A stretch of DNA of 64,000 bases from positions 248,001 to 312,000 of the forward strand of contig BRXU01000007.1 in assembly GCA_030267565.1 (NCBI GenBank), in the 5' to 3' direction. A program made the translations under genes and the position numbers. Below the pieces are notes generated by a model, which saw only the letters and a program-made list of their open reading frames with translations, did no database searches and was not told where the DNA came from. Below, one piece after another: positions 1-13,300 of this stretch. This DNA comes from Pleodorina starrii (taxonomy: Eukaryota; Chlorophyta; Chlorophyceae; Chlamydomonadales; Volvocaceae). Each line of letters starts with the position of its first letter. Position 1 is the stretch's first letter.

Positions 1-1033
1 CCCCCACCGACCTTGCGCCCACCAATTGACGCGCTCCAAAACCCTCCCTGTCCCTCCCTCCCATTTGTACCATTCTTACGACCACTTGCAAAATCCCCAT
101 CTCTTGCCACTTCTCCAGTAATTTGTCAAACGGCCTCGACCGGAATGCAATCCCGTCTCCGCACCCGCAGCGCATCTCGACATCCATCCAAACCAAAAAC
201 GCGACCGACGCCAGCTCCCGTGTTGTCTGTTGTCTGTTGTCTGTTGTTTGTTGCCACAGCAGCCTCCTCCTCCCTGTGCTCGCCGTGAAGCGGGCCGTGA
301 CAGCCACAGGAGCGAATCGCCCCCCTCTTCCCCGGGCGCGCAACGCGGCTCCCAAACCGTTCTACACCAAAATAAACCAAAAATTATCTTCGAAACGTCC
401 ATCCCCCATCCGCAAGATCCGATACGCCGGACCGCTCTCTCTCCAGTCTCCACCGGCTGCCACCAAGGGACTGGTGGCGCGCCGGCTCCCTCCCGACGCC
501 AAAAGCACCACACACACGATATATTTGCATAGAAAGGAAGATATATCAGATGGGCCCTACACCACCCGCCCGCCCTCCCGCGCGAGGGAGAGGCAGTGAG
601 GCACCATGTCATCGGGCCACGACGACAAAACCGTCGCCACCATCTCGCTGCCACCCACCAGGCGGACCGACCGACCGACTCCCTTTCCGTACTGTTACGC
701 ATCCAACCACACGACTCCAACCACACGACTCAAGCCTCCACCCACTTTTGACACGTTTCCGATGTCTTTGTCCCGTGTCTTCAATCCCGGGCGAAATCCC
801 ACAAACAAATCAGGGCGAAATCCCACAAACAAATCAGGGCGAAATCCCACAAACAAATCAGAAATTGTGGATGCGCTGCTGCGCCCCCTCCCTCCAAGCG
901 CCACATCTGCAGCTGCTGTTACCACTATTGCTTCTGCTGCTGCTGCTGCTTCTGTTGCTGTTTGCAGGGACGGAGCCCCCGCGCGCCACGGCGCGCCGCC
1001 ACAGCACTGCCTCACGCCGCGCCGCCACACGAC
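1..1033. other. 3' flank of the giant helicase gene; no gene seen
   Basis: This stretch lies downstream (minus sense) of the stop codon of the giant helicase gene and probably holds its 3' UTR. I found no TGTAA polyadenylation signal on the minus strand here, so the transcript end may lie beyond the window. The open frames are short and shift with low-complexity sequence. The only clear structure is a 24-bp unit repeated three times at 789-860. Confidence 0.5.
789..860. repeat. 24-bp tandem repeat, 3 copies
   Basis: Three head-to-tail identical 24-bp units beginning GGGCGAAATCCCACAAAC, at 789-812, 813-836 and 837-860, in the likely 3' UTR of the giant helicase gene. Confidence 0.95.
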
Positions 1034-2508
1034 TCACTTGCGTCCCTTCCTGCCATGCCGCGGCGGCGTAGCCCCCGCCTGCAGGAGCGGAGCAAACGCA
1101 TTGCCCCTCAGCACCGCCGGCACCTGCTGCTGCTGCTGGGGCCGCGCCGCGGCGGCGGCAGCAGCCGGAGAGCCGAGACCTGCGATCGCAGCAGCGGCGG
1201 CCGCAGCGGCGGCGGTCGCGGCGCCTCCCCTCCGGCCGCCTCCGCCGCCGCCGCCCTTGTACCTGTTCTTCCGGTGCCTCCGGTTGCCGTGGTCCCACTC
1301 GTCCTCGTCCAGCTCGTCTCCCATGTCCATGCCCATGCCCAGGCCGCCGCCGCGCCCAGAGCCGTCTCCGAAACCATCGCCGAAGCCATCAGCCCCCGGC
1401 CCGCCGGGGAAGAGCTCCTCTTCCTCCAAGCGAAGGCCGCCGCCGGCGGCGCCGGCAGCGCCGCCACCAGGCGCGGCGACCCGGCCCGGGATCAGGCCCG
1501 GCGGCAGGTCGTCCGAGCCGAACGGCTGGGCTGCCACCGCCGCCGTTGCGAACGTGTGTGTCGCTTGCATTTGGGGCGGCAGGTACAACCCCAAACGCAT
1601 CGGCATCGGCAGCTGCTGCGACTGCGGTGGTACGACGCCCTGTTGGTACGGCATCCAGACAGCGGCGGTAGCGTGCTGCGCGCCTGGAACCGCCGCCGCC
1701 GCCGCCTGCGGGGGCCCTCCTGACGCAGCTGCTGCAACGAAGGTTTGTTGGGGTCCCATCGCCGGCTCCCGGGGGCCGTAGGGCGCAGCCAGCGGCGCAG
1801 CCCCCGCTGTGGTAACGCTCGCTGGCTGCACGCCCCACACCCCCATACCGACACCCGCCTGTTGTTGCTGCTGTTGTGGAAGAGGAGCGGTCGGGCCCTG
1901 CTGCCGTACAATCCAGGCGCTCGTCCAACCTCCTGCCCGCAGCTGCTGTTGTTGCCGTTGTTGTTGTTGATGGTGGTGTGAAGTCATGTACGGCTGCGGC
2001 TGGTACGGCTGCGGCTGGTACGGCTGCGGCTGGTACGGCTGCTGCTGCTGCTGCAGTTGTGGGTGCGTCTGCAGATGCGGCTGGTGTGTGGGCTGTTGTT
2101 GGTGGTGGTGGTGGGGCTGCTGCTGCGGCTGCTGCTGCTGCATCTGTATCTGCATCTGCTGCTGCTGTTGCTGTTGCAACTGCACCTGCTGCTGCTGCCC
2201 CGCCGCCTGCTGCTGCCCCGCCGCCTGCTGCTGCCCCGCCTGGCCACCCTCGCCCTCGCCCTCGCCCGGCGCCGCCACGCCCTGATCGCGCACCTCGTAC
2301 TGGCTTTTATACGCATGCAGCAGGTGTGCAGCCGAGTCACTTGCGCCCTTGAGGTTGTACCAGGGGTCCGCCAGAGCCGCCCCGCTTGACATCCAGATCC
2401 GGTCGGCAATCACATGCCGCAGCTGGGCGGAGAGCTGGTCCAGCGCTTTCTCCACCGCCATGGAGTTCTCCACCAGGTAGACGGTGAAGGACGTGGGGTC
2501 GCCCTCGC
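1034..2508 (-). other. Last exon: conserved head and Gln/Gly-rich tail
   Basis: The exon starts with a well-behaved stretch ([18 protein letters not shown] and following, about 75 residues) and then runs for some 400 residues of Gln-, His-, Pro-, Ala- and Gly-rich low complexity before the TGA at 1036-1034. It includes four YQPQP units. The previous exon (3227-2843) has a CPVC pair and a distal CVEHFRRCH, which could form a small zinc site. Confidence 0.6.
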
Positions 2509-5500
2509 CTGCGGTTTGGGTTGGGGGGCACACGGTTGGCGGCGGGGAGGGGAGGGGGAGGCACACACATCGGCGGACAGTGGCGAGAAGAGAAGAGAAG
2601 AATAGAGAAGAAAAGACTTGGCGGGAGGGCAGCCGGCAGCTCCTCCTGACCCGACTAGGCACCCGCTAGGCCACTTCCGCGGTGCGGCACCCCACCACCG
2701 CGGTACGGCGTTGACGCATTGCGATGCGACACCCACGGTATACGGCACGGTATACGCCAGCCCAGCCGTGCCGCTTCGGACCAGCAGCACCACGCGCCTC
2801 GCCGTGACCTCGTCAGCGTCCTGCCCCACCCGCCCAACCCACTCTTCAGCTGCGCCCGCAACTCCTCCAGCGGACGCAGCAGCTGCCGAGCATACCGGAC
2901 CAGCGGCATCACCTCCTCCCGGTACACCGCGTGGCAGCGCCGAAAGTGCTCCACGCAGGCGGTGTGTTCGGGACGGAAGCGGTGGGGCGCGAAGGCGGGC
3001 ACGGCGGCGCTCAGGCCGCGCGGCTGTGACTGCGACGGCGACGAGGCGCCCGCGTCCGCGTCCACGTCCGCATTCTCAGCAGCGGAGGCCCCGGGGCCGG
3101 CATCCTCGCCGGCCGGGCTGGGGACGTGCTGCTGCTCGGATGGCTGCGGCTGTTCGGGGTGCTGGTGGTGCTTGGGCCGGCAGACGGGGCAGGATGCCTC
3201 GTCAATGAACTTCCGCCGCTCCGCCTCCTGTGGAAAGGTCAGGTGGGGGCGTTGAGTGCGCAAACCGCAAAAGCCGAACACGCGCCCACTTCAAACCCCA
3301 AACCTTCTTCAGCCACCCACAGCCAGCACCCCACAGAAGACACGACGGGGGCAGTCAGTACCACACACACACACACACGCGGCGCGCTCGAGCCGCCTGG
3401 CACCTGCCGCCCACGGACTGGCAGCCGACTACCCGTGCTCGCGTACTGCGGCCCCGAGCCGCCCACCTCACCGCCCCACGCCTCCCCTCCCCACGCCCCT
3501 TGCCCCTTGCACTGCACTACTCACCGCCCCTCGCCCCACTCCTCCCCGCCCCACGCCCCTTGCCCCGCCCCCCGCCCCGCACCTGCAGTATCTCCTCCAC
3601 CGCCGCAAACCCAAACTCGTCCCACCCGGCCTCCTGCCCATCGTCGCCCACCCCGCCGCTCGCGGCCGCAGCCGCCTGCGCCTCTTGCTGCTTGCGCGCG
3701 GCCATGCTGCGGCGCAGTCGGGACAGGAACATCCGCAGACAGAACCTGCGAGGGCAGATCCAGCAGCACCGGGGGCAGGCACCGAGGGCAGGCACCGGGG
3801 GCAGGCACCGAGGGTAGGCACCGAGGTTCCCTTCTGGGGTTCATTCAGGTATCACGGTCCATCTATATCCGGCAGCCAGCCCCCCGGCCAGCCCCCCGGC
3901 CGGGGGGTTTATCCACAGCGAGGTCACGTAACCGCCACCACTCCCCCGTCCTACCTGACCCCCAGCGACTCCCGCAGCCGCCTCAACGCCGCCTGCTCCT
4001 TCCGCCGCTGCTCTCGGGCCGCCGCCGCCTCCTCGCGCCGCCGCCGCCACTCGCGCCACGCCGTCTGGATGAACGTGGCGGCCTCGCTCCGCTTGACCTG
4101 CTCGTCCCGCGTGGGCCGGTAGTCGTTGGCCGCAACCACCCCAACCGCCTCGGCGGCGGCGCGCCGCAAGCCTGCGCCCCGGGGAGCAAAGAAACGCGGG
4201 CAGGAGGATCAAGAGCAGACGACGGTGGCACCCGGTGCTCCGAAACCACAGAACCGACGGGTCTCGTGAGCTTCTGTCAGTTGCCGGAGCTGTTGAAAAA
4301 AGGGGCTGCTGACCGGACAACGGACGACAAGCAGCGCACACACACGCACACGCAGCCCGCACACATACACGCACATTCACATGCAAATTACGTTGATACA
4401 AACTGACACCATAGACGCGGTGGCTACAGCCACGGCAACCACCCGGCAACCACCCGGCAACCACCCACATACCCGCGGGCCACGACGCCTGGCCACCAGC
4501 GGCCTGCGGTCCCTGCGCCGCCGCCGGATCCGCCGCCGCCGGCGCCGCCGCCGCAGGCGGCGGCACCCTCGCCTGCGCCGCCGCTGACAGCGCCGCCAGC
4601 GCACCCTGCGGGCCCGCCTTGGCCTGCCTGCCCGCCGCCTGCAGCCCAAAACCCTCAAAGTCGCGGTCCGCCCGACCATCCACCAACCGCACGCCGCCGC
4701 CCGGCGCACACCATTTGCTGGACATGAGCCGCAGCTGATCCGCCAGCAGCGACAGCGTCAGGTCGCGAGACAGCAGGCGGCCGGCAGCGGCGGCGGCGCC
4801 GCCGTCGGCGGCGGCGGCGGCCGCCGCCGCCAGCGGCTCCGCCAGCAGGCCTGCGGCCTCCCGGAACAGCGGCACCACGTCAGTGGGCCAGCCGCGTCCG
4901 CTGCGACTGGCCTGAGCCTCCGCAAGCTTCCCCAGCGCCACCGCGCTGAGCTGCTTCTCGTACTTCTCCTGCTGCTGCTTGTCCACCGCCGCCGCCGGCG
5001 GCACGCGCCGCTGCAGCTCCAGCGACAGCCAACCGCTGACGGCGGCGAGCAGCACCCGCCGCGCCAGCGCCAGCAGGCGCGCGCCGCCGGCCGTCGGCTG
5101 CGCAGCGGCAGCGGCGGCGGCGGCGGCGCTGCCGCCGCCGCTGCGTGGGCCGCCGCCCTTCGTCGGCACCAGCATCATCTCAAGCGCTGCGGCCCTGCTC
5201 GGCGCCTCGATCAGCGGAAGCAGCTCCTCCGTCAGGACCGCGGTGGCGGCGGCGGAGCCGCCGCCGCCGCCGCCGTCGCCGGCTCCGCCGGCGGCGGCTC
5301 CGCCGCCGCTGCCGCGTCGGCCTTCCGCCTGCGGCGGCGGAGCCGCCGCCAACAGGTTCCCCAGGTGGCCCGCCAGGACCATCACCAGCCGCGCGCCCAG
5401 CAGCAGCTGCTTGCCAAGCGCCTCCCGAGCCTCCGCCGCCAACTTGAAGTACTCGAGCGTGTGGGCGTCGTGTGCGGCGGAGCTGGGGGCGCGGCCGGCG

Positions 5501-8500
5501 GCGCCGCCGCGCAGCAGCGCCGATTGCGGCTGCCGCGGCGGCGGCGGCGGCGCTAGGCCCAGCGCCCACTGCCACCCCGCCGCGATCTTCGCCAGGCCGC
5601 CGCCGCCGCGGCGGCGGTCGTTGAGCTGCGGCACACCCAGCAGCATTCCCGCCAAATTGGCGGAGAGGAGGGCGCTGTCGCAGGCTGCCAGCAGCAGCTG
5701 GCCCACCGCCACCTCCGCCAGCTCGACGTAGGCCTCCAGCGGCAGGCTGCGCCCGCCGGCGGCAGCGGCGGCGCCGCCGCCGCTGGGCGCCGCTGACGCG
5801 GCGGCAGCGACGGGTGCGGGGGCTGGGGCGGCGAGCAGCAAACCGTCTCGGCGGGCGCACCAGGCGAGGTAGTAGAGGAGGTCGCCGATGGCCTTGTGAG
5901 GCAGGTTGTTGGAGAAGAGGCCGAAGGCCTGCGGGGGCGGAGGTGCGGAGGGTAGATGAAGATTAAGATGAAGGTAAAGACGAGACCGCAGGAGGAACGG
6001 AGGGAAAAGATAGAAGATGCCGTAGCGAAGGAACGGAGACGGCGTTAACGAACGGAGGGAGTGGGGAGATCCAGTCAGTGCGAGCCACGTTGCAGAGAGC
6101 GCGCGATGGAGCGATGCACCGAATGGGGCGGGCAGGTCAGGCCAGGGTGCCCCTGTGTGGGGATGGAATCGAATGCGGGTTAATGGCACCCCAGACGACA
6201 TCCAACCGGCGCTCTCCGGCTCGGCTCTAAAACAGCGCCTCTGGACAAGAGAAACGGCGGGGGGTCCTTCTTTAAGGTGGACCGCGACCGCGAGTCCGCG
6301 GCCCAGAATCTAGATCCAGATCCAGAATCCCAGATCCCTGCAAGCATCAGACCGAACTATCCGCGGCGGACCAGCACCGCACCTGCCTCCCACCATTTCG
6401 AACCTGCACGCTAAAAACTAGAAACAACCCAAACGAAGCCAGCCTGCCCCCTCCCTCCGCTCCACCCCCACACACCGCCGCACGGCAGAACGAAAACGAG
6501 CACCGCACCCACACGTGTATGTGTGTGTGTCTGTGTGTGTATGTGTGTCTGTGTGTGTATGTGTGTGTATGTGTGTGTATGTGTGTCGTTACAGTATCTG
6601 ACCGGGCCCTGACGCTGGCCAGGGGCTGCTAACCCAGCCCCGACGGAAAGACCGCCTAAGCACTCTCCCCCTTGCGGTGGGAGAAGGGCGTGAGGGGCCG
6701 CTACCCCCTCCTGCTCGACGCGGAGCTGGCTGCGTCGTACACCCCATATACGGGTGTACGGCGCAGCGGCTCCCCAAAGGCTTGAGCTCACAGCCTGCCA
6801 TATACGGCAGCTGGGCCCTTCGTCCGCACAAACAGCAGTCGCGCCGGCGCGCTACGCGGCGCCCGCGCTGTCCTGCCCGCCCTGAAGTCCTTGCAGCGCC
6901 GGGGCGCCCGGCCGGCCTGCTACCGGCTGGCGGTGCTCCTCTAGGCGCGAAAACAAAGCGCTGAGAACCTGCCCCGAGCTTGGTCCGGCTCGTGGGCGGT
7001 CAGCACCAAAGGAGAACCCAAGACAGCGCGCGTCCTACCCCTGCTACTACTCCTACTACGACGGCCCCGGAGAGGCCGGGGGGTGGCCCCTAGAGGCCGA
7101 GCTCCAGAGCTCCGCTTGGCCTCGAGGCGGCAGGAGGTCGGGCGCGGGCCTTGCGGCAGCGGGCTAGGTGACGGGGCTATAGTTCGCACTAGGCGGCACC
7201 TCGCCAACTCGCCTCACTCTCGCTATACCCGCTCCCTAAAGCCTCCCTCGCCTACAAAAGGCAGCCCGCGGCGGTCTCTGCACCCTAAGTCCTCTCGGAC
7301 CCAAAGGAACCCCCCCTCATCCCCTCCTCTCACGCCTCCCTGCCTCGACGCCCTAAGTTCCCTCCCTCACCCCTAAAGCCCCTTCATCCCCTCACTCCAT
7401 GTGTGTGTGTATGTATGTGTGTATGTGTGTGTGTGTATGTGTGTGTGACACCCCCCCCCGTGCGCACGTACCTGTTGCAGCAGGTACTCGGGCAGGGCGG
7501 TGTTCTCGCGGTCGCGGATCCATCGGGACACCGGCACATCAGCCGGCGGACGGCCGCGGCGCAGCTTGAAGATCCTGCAGCGCCGCAGAGGAGGGGCGGA
7601 GGGGTGGGGTTGGGGGTTGGGGTTGGGGTTGGGGGCGGGGTTGGGGTTGGGGTTGGGGGCGGGGTTGGGGTTGGGGTTGGGGTTGGGGGCGGGATTGGGG
7701 GTGTTGCACCGTTGTCAGGGCCGGCCCTAAGGGACCGCGAGGACCAGGGCGCCGCCGCCCTCGCCTTCGCCCTCGCGGGACTCTGACACGGGACGCGAGA
7801 CGCTGAGCGCGCAGAGAAAAGAAGAAAACGCGTGACACGTGCGGCACGGAGGTTGAAGGCCGAGAGGCGGGCACTCCGACGCGCGGGGGTCATAAAGGCA
7901 CACAGAGGGCGCCCTCGATCGAAAGGCCGGCCCGCTCACGCCCACGCTCCGCCGACTCCCTCCCTCCGGCCCCCTCTAGCGCTCAGCCCCAACCAACCCC
8001 CCAACCAACCCCCCAACCCCCCTCTCCACGTCCAGCGGCGACGTCTCCATCTCCCTCCTCCCTCGGCCCCGTAACGTGCGGCCGGCCCCGCACGCAGCAC
8101 CCTGCCTCTCCCACCCACCCGACCGGTACCTCCCCCTTCCACGCCCTCCCGCCCTCCCGCCCGCCCGCCACCCGCCCATCCCCCCCCCCGCTGCAGTATC
8201 GTTTCTGCACTGCCCGCCACTCACGTCCCCGCCTCCCCGTTATGCTGCAGTACCACCACAAACGTTCGCCAGGCCGTGTACGACACGGCGGGCGCCAGCG
8301 CCAGCCGCCCCTCTAGCGCGTCCGCAAAGACGAGCGCCTCCTTCACCCAGTCGTGCAGTTCCCAGAGGGCGAGGCCCTCCGCCCTCAGCAGCTCCACCAG
8401 CGACCCGTGGGTCGGCGGCCGCGGGCCCGTGAAGAACTGCGGCGGCTGCTGCAGGTCCTGCTGCAAGGCGGCGGCCTGGGCGGGCGCCAGCGGCGCCGCC

Positions 8501-10272
8501 GCCATCAGCGCCATCGAGCGGCGCGTCAGCGCGCGCAGGCTGCGGAAGAGGGCGGCCTGCGGCAGGAGGGGGAGGGGTTATCCAAAAGGGAGGGCGCTTG
8601 GGGCCGCAGCAGCAGCAGCAACACCATCAGGAGGGGCGACAGCGGGTGACACGGCGCTGGTTGGGATGGGGAGTTGAGGGAGACGACTCACCACCTCAAA
8701 CCTCCTCCCCCCTGGCAGCCCACTCACTTGACACCACAGCCCGGCGGCCCCAATCGTCCAAACGCCCTCCCTCAGCCTCTCCTTCCCCACATCATCCTCG
8801 AATCAACGAACCCCCCTCCTTCCCTTCAACATACCGCCTGCAACTCGTGGTCCGCCTCCCCGGCGTTCAGCAACGCCGCAGCTGCCTTGCAGGCCCGCAC
8901 GCAGCGCACCACCGGCCGCAGCGCCGCCACCACGCCGTCGCCGGTGGCCGGCGGCAGCGCCGCGCCGCCGTCGCCACCCGACGGCGCCGCCAGGTAGGCC
9001 TGCACGGCGCTGCGGAGCGCCTGGTACGACAGGCACGCCGCCTTGACGACCAGGTCGCGCGTCAGTGCCGCCACGACGTTCGACCGCGGCATCATGCCGG
9101 CGGCGTCGGGCGCCACCGCCTGCCGGGCCGCGATGCCCAACTGGTGCTCCAGGAGCTGCCGCGTCGCCGCCAGCGGCGGCGGCAGCGATCCCGCCGCCGC
9201 CGCCGCCGCCGCCGCCGCGACCGCCGCCGTCGCCTGGCTTGCGCCCTTCGCGGCGGCGGCGTAGCTCATAGTCGAGGGCTTCGCCGCGGCTGCGGCGGCC
9301 GGCGCCGGCGCGCCGCCGCCGGCGCCGCCGCCGCCGCCTGCGGCGGCGGCGGCGACGGCAGCTCGCGCCGCCGCGACGCGCTCCCGCCCGAGGACCGCCC
9401 ACCACACGTGCGTCGCCTGCGTGGCCGCCAGGCGCTCGTCCCAGCGGGCCAGCCCCGGCAGGCCGTACTGCTGCTCCAGCGCCGCCAGGTGCTGCCGCTG
9501 CAGCACAGTGAGCCGCGCGGGGCCCGGCGCACGAAGCGCGTCGATCGTGGCCTGTGCCGTACGAACGATTGTGATGGCCACATCCGCCTGACGGAGCTGC
9601 GGCGGCGCCGGCGGCGCCGGAGCCGCCGCCGCCGCCGGCGCCGCCGCCGCGGTGGCGGCGGCGGCGGCGGCGGCGGCCTCCGCCTCCGGTCCAAAGCGCA
9701 TCATGAGCGTCAGCGCTTCCAGTTGCCCCGGCCAGTGGCCGCAGCGGCCAAAGCACTCGGCAGCCTCCCGCAGCAGCGGCGCCGCCGCCTCCCACGCCTC
9801 CGCCTCCTCCGCCGCCTCCGGCTCCGCCGCTGCCGCCCCCTCCGCGGCGTCGCCACTCTCACCGCCGCCGCTGACCTGCTCCCAGGAATCCGGCACCGGC
9901 TCCCGCTTCGACCCGGCCGCTGCTCCGGAACCCGCCCCGGCGCTGACCCACCGCTGCAGCAGCAGCCGCGCCTCCAGCAGTACGGCATGGCCGCGGTACA
10001 GCAGCACCCGGTCGCCAGTCTGACCCGGCGCCGCGGCGCCGGCCGCCGCCGCCGCAGGCGGCGCCGCCGCCGCCGCCTGCTGCCCGGATGCCGCAAAGCG
10101 GTCCAACTGGCGACGCAGACGGCGCGCGCCGGCGGCATCCGTCTGCGCCATGATGCAGCGATGCAGCAGTTCCCAGGCGCGCTCCTCCACGGGAGCCCAC
10201 GCCGCCGTCGCGGCGGCGGCAGCGGCGGGGGCGGTGGTGGTCGGCTGCTTCTGCTGCCCCTGGGGCTGCGCC

Positions 10273-10317
<45 letters not shown>

Positions 10318-13300
10318 GGCGGCGCCTTGCTGGCAATGTACTCCGAAACCAAACCCGCGGCGCGCGCAAAGTCGCCGTGGTCCAGAAGCAGCTGCGCGGC
10401 GCCCAGGATGTCCGTTGATCTGCGGGTCGGTGAATTAGGGTAAAATACGGTTACGGCACGCGGTGTGCAGTGTGCGTGAGGCGGGAGGCAAGTCAGCGGC
10501 GCTCGGGGCAAGCCGGGTTGGGAGATTGCGCCTGGTGGTGGTGGCGGAAAGATGACGAGGGTGGTGGCGGAAAGATGGCCCCCTCTTCCAGCCCCTCAGC
10601 CCCCGCTGCCCCCGCAGCCCCCGCTGCGGCATCATCTTGGCTTCCCGGTTCCCTCAACCCCTCTATCCCCCGCCGCGATATCATCTTTATACCTTGTTAC
10701 CCCCTACTACTATTCATCCCATTACTTTCATGATATTATATTCCAATTACCCTCTTATTAACCTCTCATTACCCTCTTATTAACCTCACATTCCCCTCTT
10801 AATATTATTACCCCCTATTCCCCTCACCGCTTCATCCGCGCCTGCTCCCGCCAGTAGCCCATCCGCGCCAGCAGCGCCTCCCGCTCCCCCGCCGCCGGCA
10901 TCAGCCGCACCACCCGCCGAGCCCGCCCGTGCTCCCCCCGCGCGTGGCACCGCAGCGCCACCCGCTGAAGCGCCCGCCCGTAGCTGCCAACCCAGCGCCG
11001 CCGCAGCATCTCATGAAGCTCCGAAACCAACGGCGCAAAGACCTCCGTCGCGCCGCCGCCGCTGCCGCCGCCGCCGCCGGCGGCAGCGCCGCCGGCGGCC
11101 TCGTCGTCCGGCTCGTCGTCGCTGTCGGCGGCGGCGCCGCCAGGCTGCTCCGAAACCCAGCCCACCGGCGCCAACAGCCCCGTCAGCATTTCCAAGTCAT
11201 TGGCCAGGTAAACTTGCTCCACTGCCTTAGCGAGCCAGGCCAGAGCGCGCCGCCGCGCCGCCCCGGCGGCGTCGAGCAGCTCGCCGCCGGCCTCCGCCGG
11301 GTGCTGCCGCGTGGCGGCGGCGGCGGCGGCGCGCAGCGCCTCCGCCGCAGCGTCCAGGCAGCACTCGGCGGCGGAGGCGTGCTCTTTGCCCGCCAGCAGC
11401 ATGCGCAGCGCGTCGGTGTGCTTGCCGGCCTTGAAAGCCAGCTCGGCGGCTGGGCCGGCCAGGCCGCAGGCCTGTTGGGGTGAATGGGGTGCGCGGAAAA
11501 GAGGGAAGGAAGGGGAGGCGGTGGGAGAGGAGGGGGTGACGCCTGTCACCGAGCCATCCCCACCAACCTCCGGATTCCCACTCGCCCACTCACCAACGTC
11601 GCCTCGCTAATCATGGTAGATGCGTTAGTCTTTGCCACCTCCACCTCCAAACCTCCACCACCACCACCACCACACACGCACAACCCCCCGCCTACTCGAG
11701 ACACACATTAGGCAACATGAAGCCGCACACAAACTCCTTAAACTCCACACAAACGCCACACAAACGCCACGCACCTGCAGGCACTTCCCCGCCAGCCCCA
11801 GCCAGCGCCGCAGCTCCCCCGCAGTGACCGGGTCGGGCGACTGCTGCCGCCGACTTGCCGCCGCCAGCAGCTGCAGCGCCGCCCCCGCCAGCAGCCGCCG
11901 CTGCTCCGCCGGTGACTCCTCGTCGGCGGCGCGGCGGCGCTTCAGGTACGCCTCGGCCACCTCCGCCCGGACCTGCAGCGGCGGTTGTTTGGTTGGTTGG
12001 TTGGTTGATGGAAAACAGCAACGGATACCGTAAATCAGTCCCCGCGGGGACTGGGGGCAGCAACAGCCCGCCCAGATGGACAGCATCACACACACATACA
12101 CACACGTATATATGTGTAGGGCACAGCACTCCCTGTCGCCGCGTTTGAGCTCCAGCTCCGAAACCTCCCCAGTCCCAGTCCCAGCCCGCTGCACCCCGCC
12201 GCCGCCGCCAAAAGGTATACAGATCCAAAGGTGTGCAGGTCGTTCTGCACGTCCTGCACCTATCCTGCCTCCCGCCGCCCCGCCGTGTCCCTACCGCTCG
12301 GCTCCGTTCCCTAACGCCCGTCCCGCCGCCCCCGTCCCCTCCCCTCCCCCCCGCCGCTGCGGACTCCTCCCGTCCTGCCCACCGTGTCCGCCGCCTGCGC
12401 AAAGGCCTTTCTCGCCATAAGGTAGTTTCGGTTCTCCAGCAGATTGCGAGCTCGCTTGGCCCACTCGGCGCGGCTGCTGGTGGCCTGCTGAGTCAGGCCG
12501 TACCGTACGGCATCCTTGCCGTCCTCCAGAAGCGACCTGGCAGCCCGGGGAGGGGCGGGGCGGAGCGGGGGGATGGGAGTGGTAAGAGTACGACTCAAGT
12601 CCAAAAACACGGTACGGTAGGCAAACCCGAAGGGGATGGGGAGGGTTCGGACGCCGCGGCGGCGGATGCTCTGTCTCATGATTCGCTGTCCCCTTTCAAG
12701 TCGGCTCATGCGGATGGTGCGCAGCCGGCGGGACCCGGGTTGAAAGCAAAGCCTGCACGGCACCGCGCCAAAAGCTCCCAACCGCCAACCGCTATCTCCC
12801 AACCACCCAACCGCCCAACCGACCACAACCGACCACAACCGACCTGTGCACAGTCCGTGCGATGCCCAGGCTCTGCAGCAGGTGGTAGAAGGGCGCTCGC
12901 TTGGTGGGGTTGCGGTCGAATATGACCACGTTGTTCTTGGCGCGCGTGAGGGCGGTGTACAGGTGCTTGAGCTCCTCCGCCAACAGCACGTGGGAGCGGT
13001 CGTCGAAGGCCAGCGGCCGAACCGCACCCGGGTCGGGAGGGGAAACCTGCGCGGGCACACCAACACACACCAAGACACACCAAGACACGTCAACACACCA
13101 ACCCACGAAGCGCGCGCATGTGTGTACACGTATGAGTCCGGGCCGGCGCCTGGGGTAGGCACAGGTTCAAGTGGAGCGCATACGGACGGGCCCACACGTA
13201 TGAGTCCGGGCCGGCATACAGGGTCACAGGGTAGGCAGCGTCACGCAGGGGTACGCACAGCGGCGGTGGCGGTGGCGGTGGCGGTGGGTCTTCAGCATGG

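Noticed and set aside
606..1781. A 391-codon plus-strand frame opposite the giant gene's last exon
   Set aside because: It is a shadow of Gln/Gly-rich coding on the minus strand, and it starts at an ordinary ATG without conserved content.
7384..7460. GT-rich tracts near 6530, 7400, 10230 and 16225 as possible Z-DNA regulatory elements
   Set aside because: Short CA/GT runs are common in introns throughout this window and nothing ties these to promoters.
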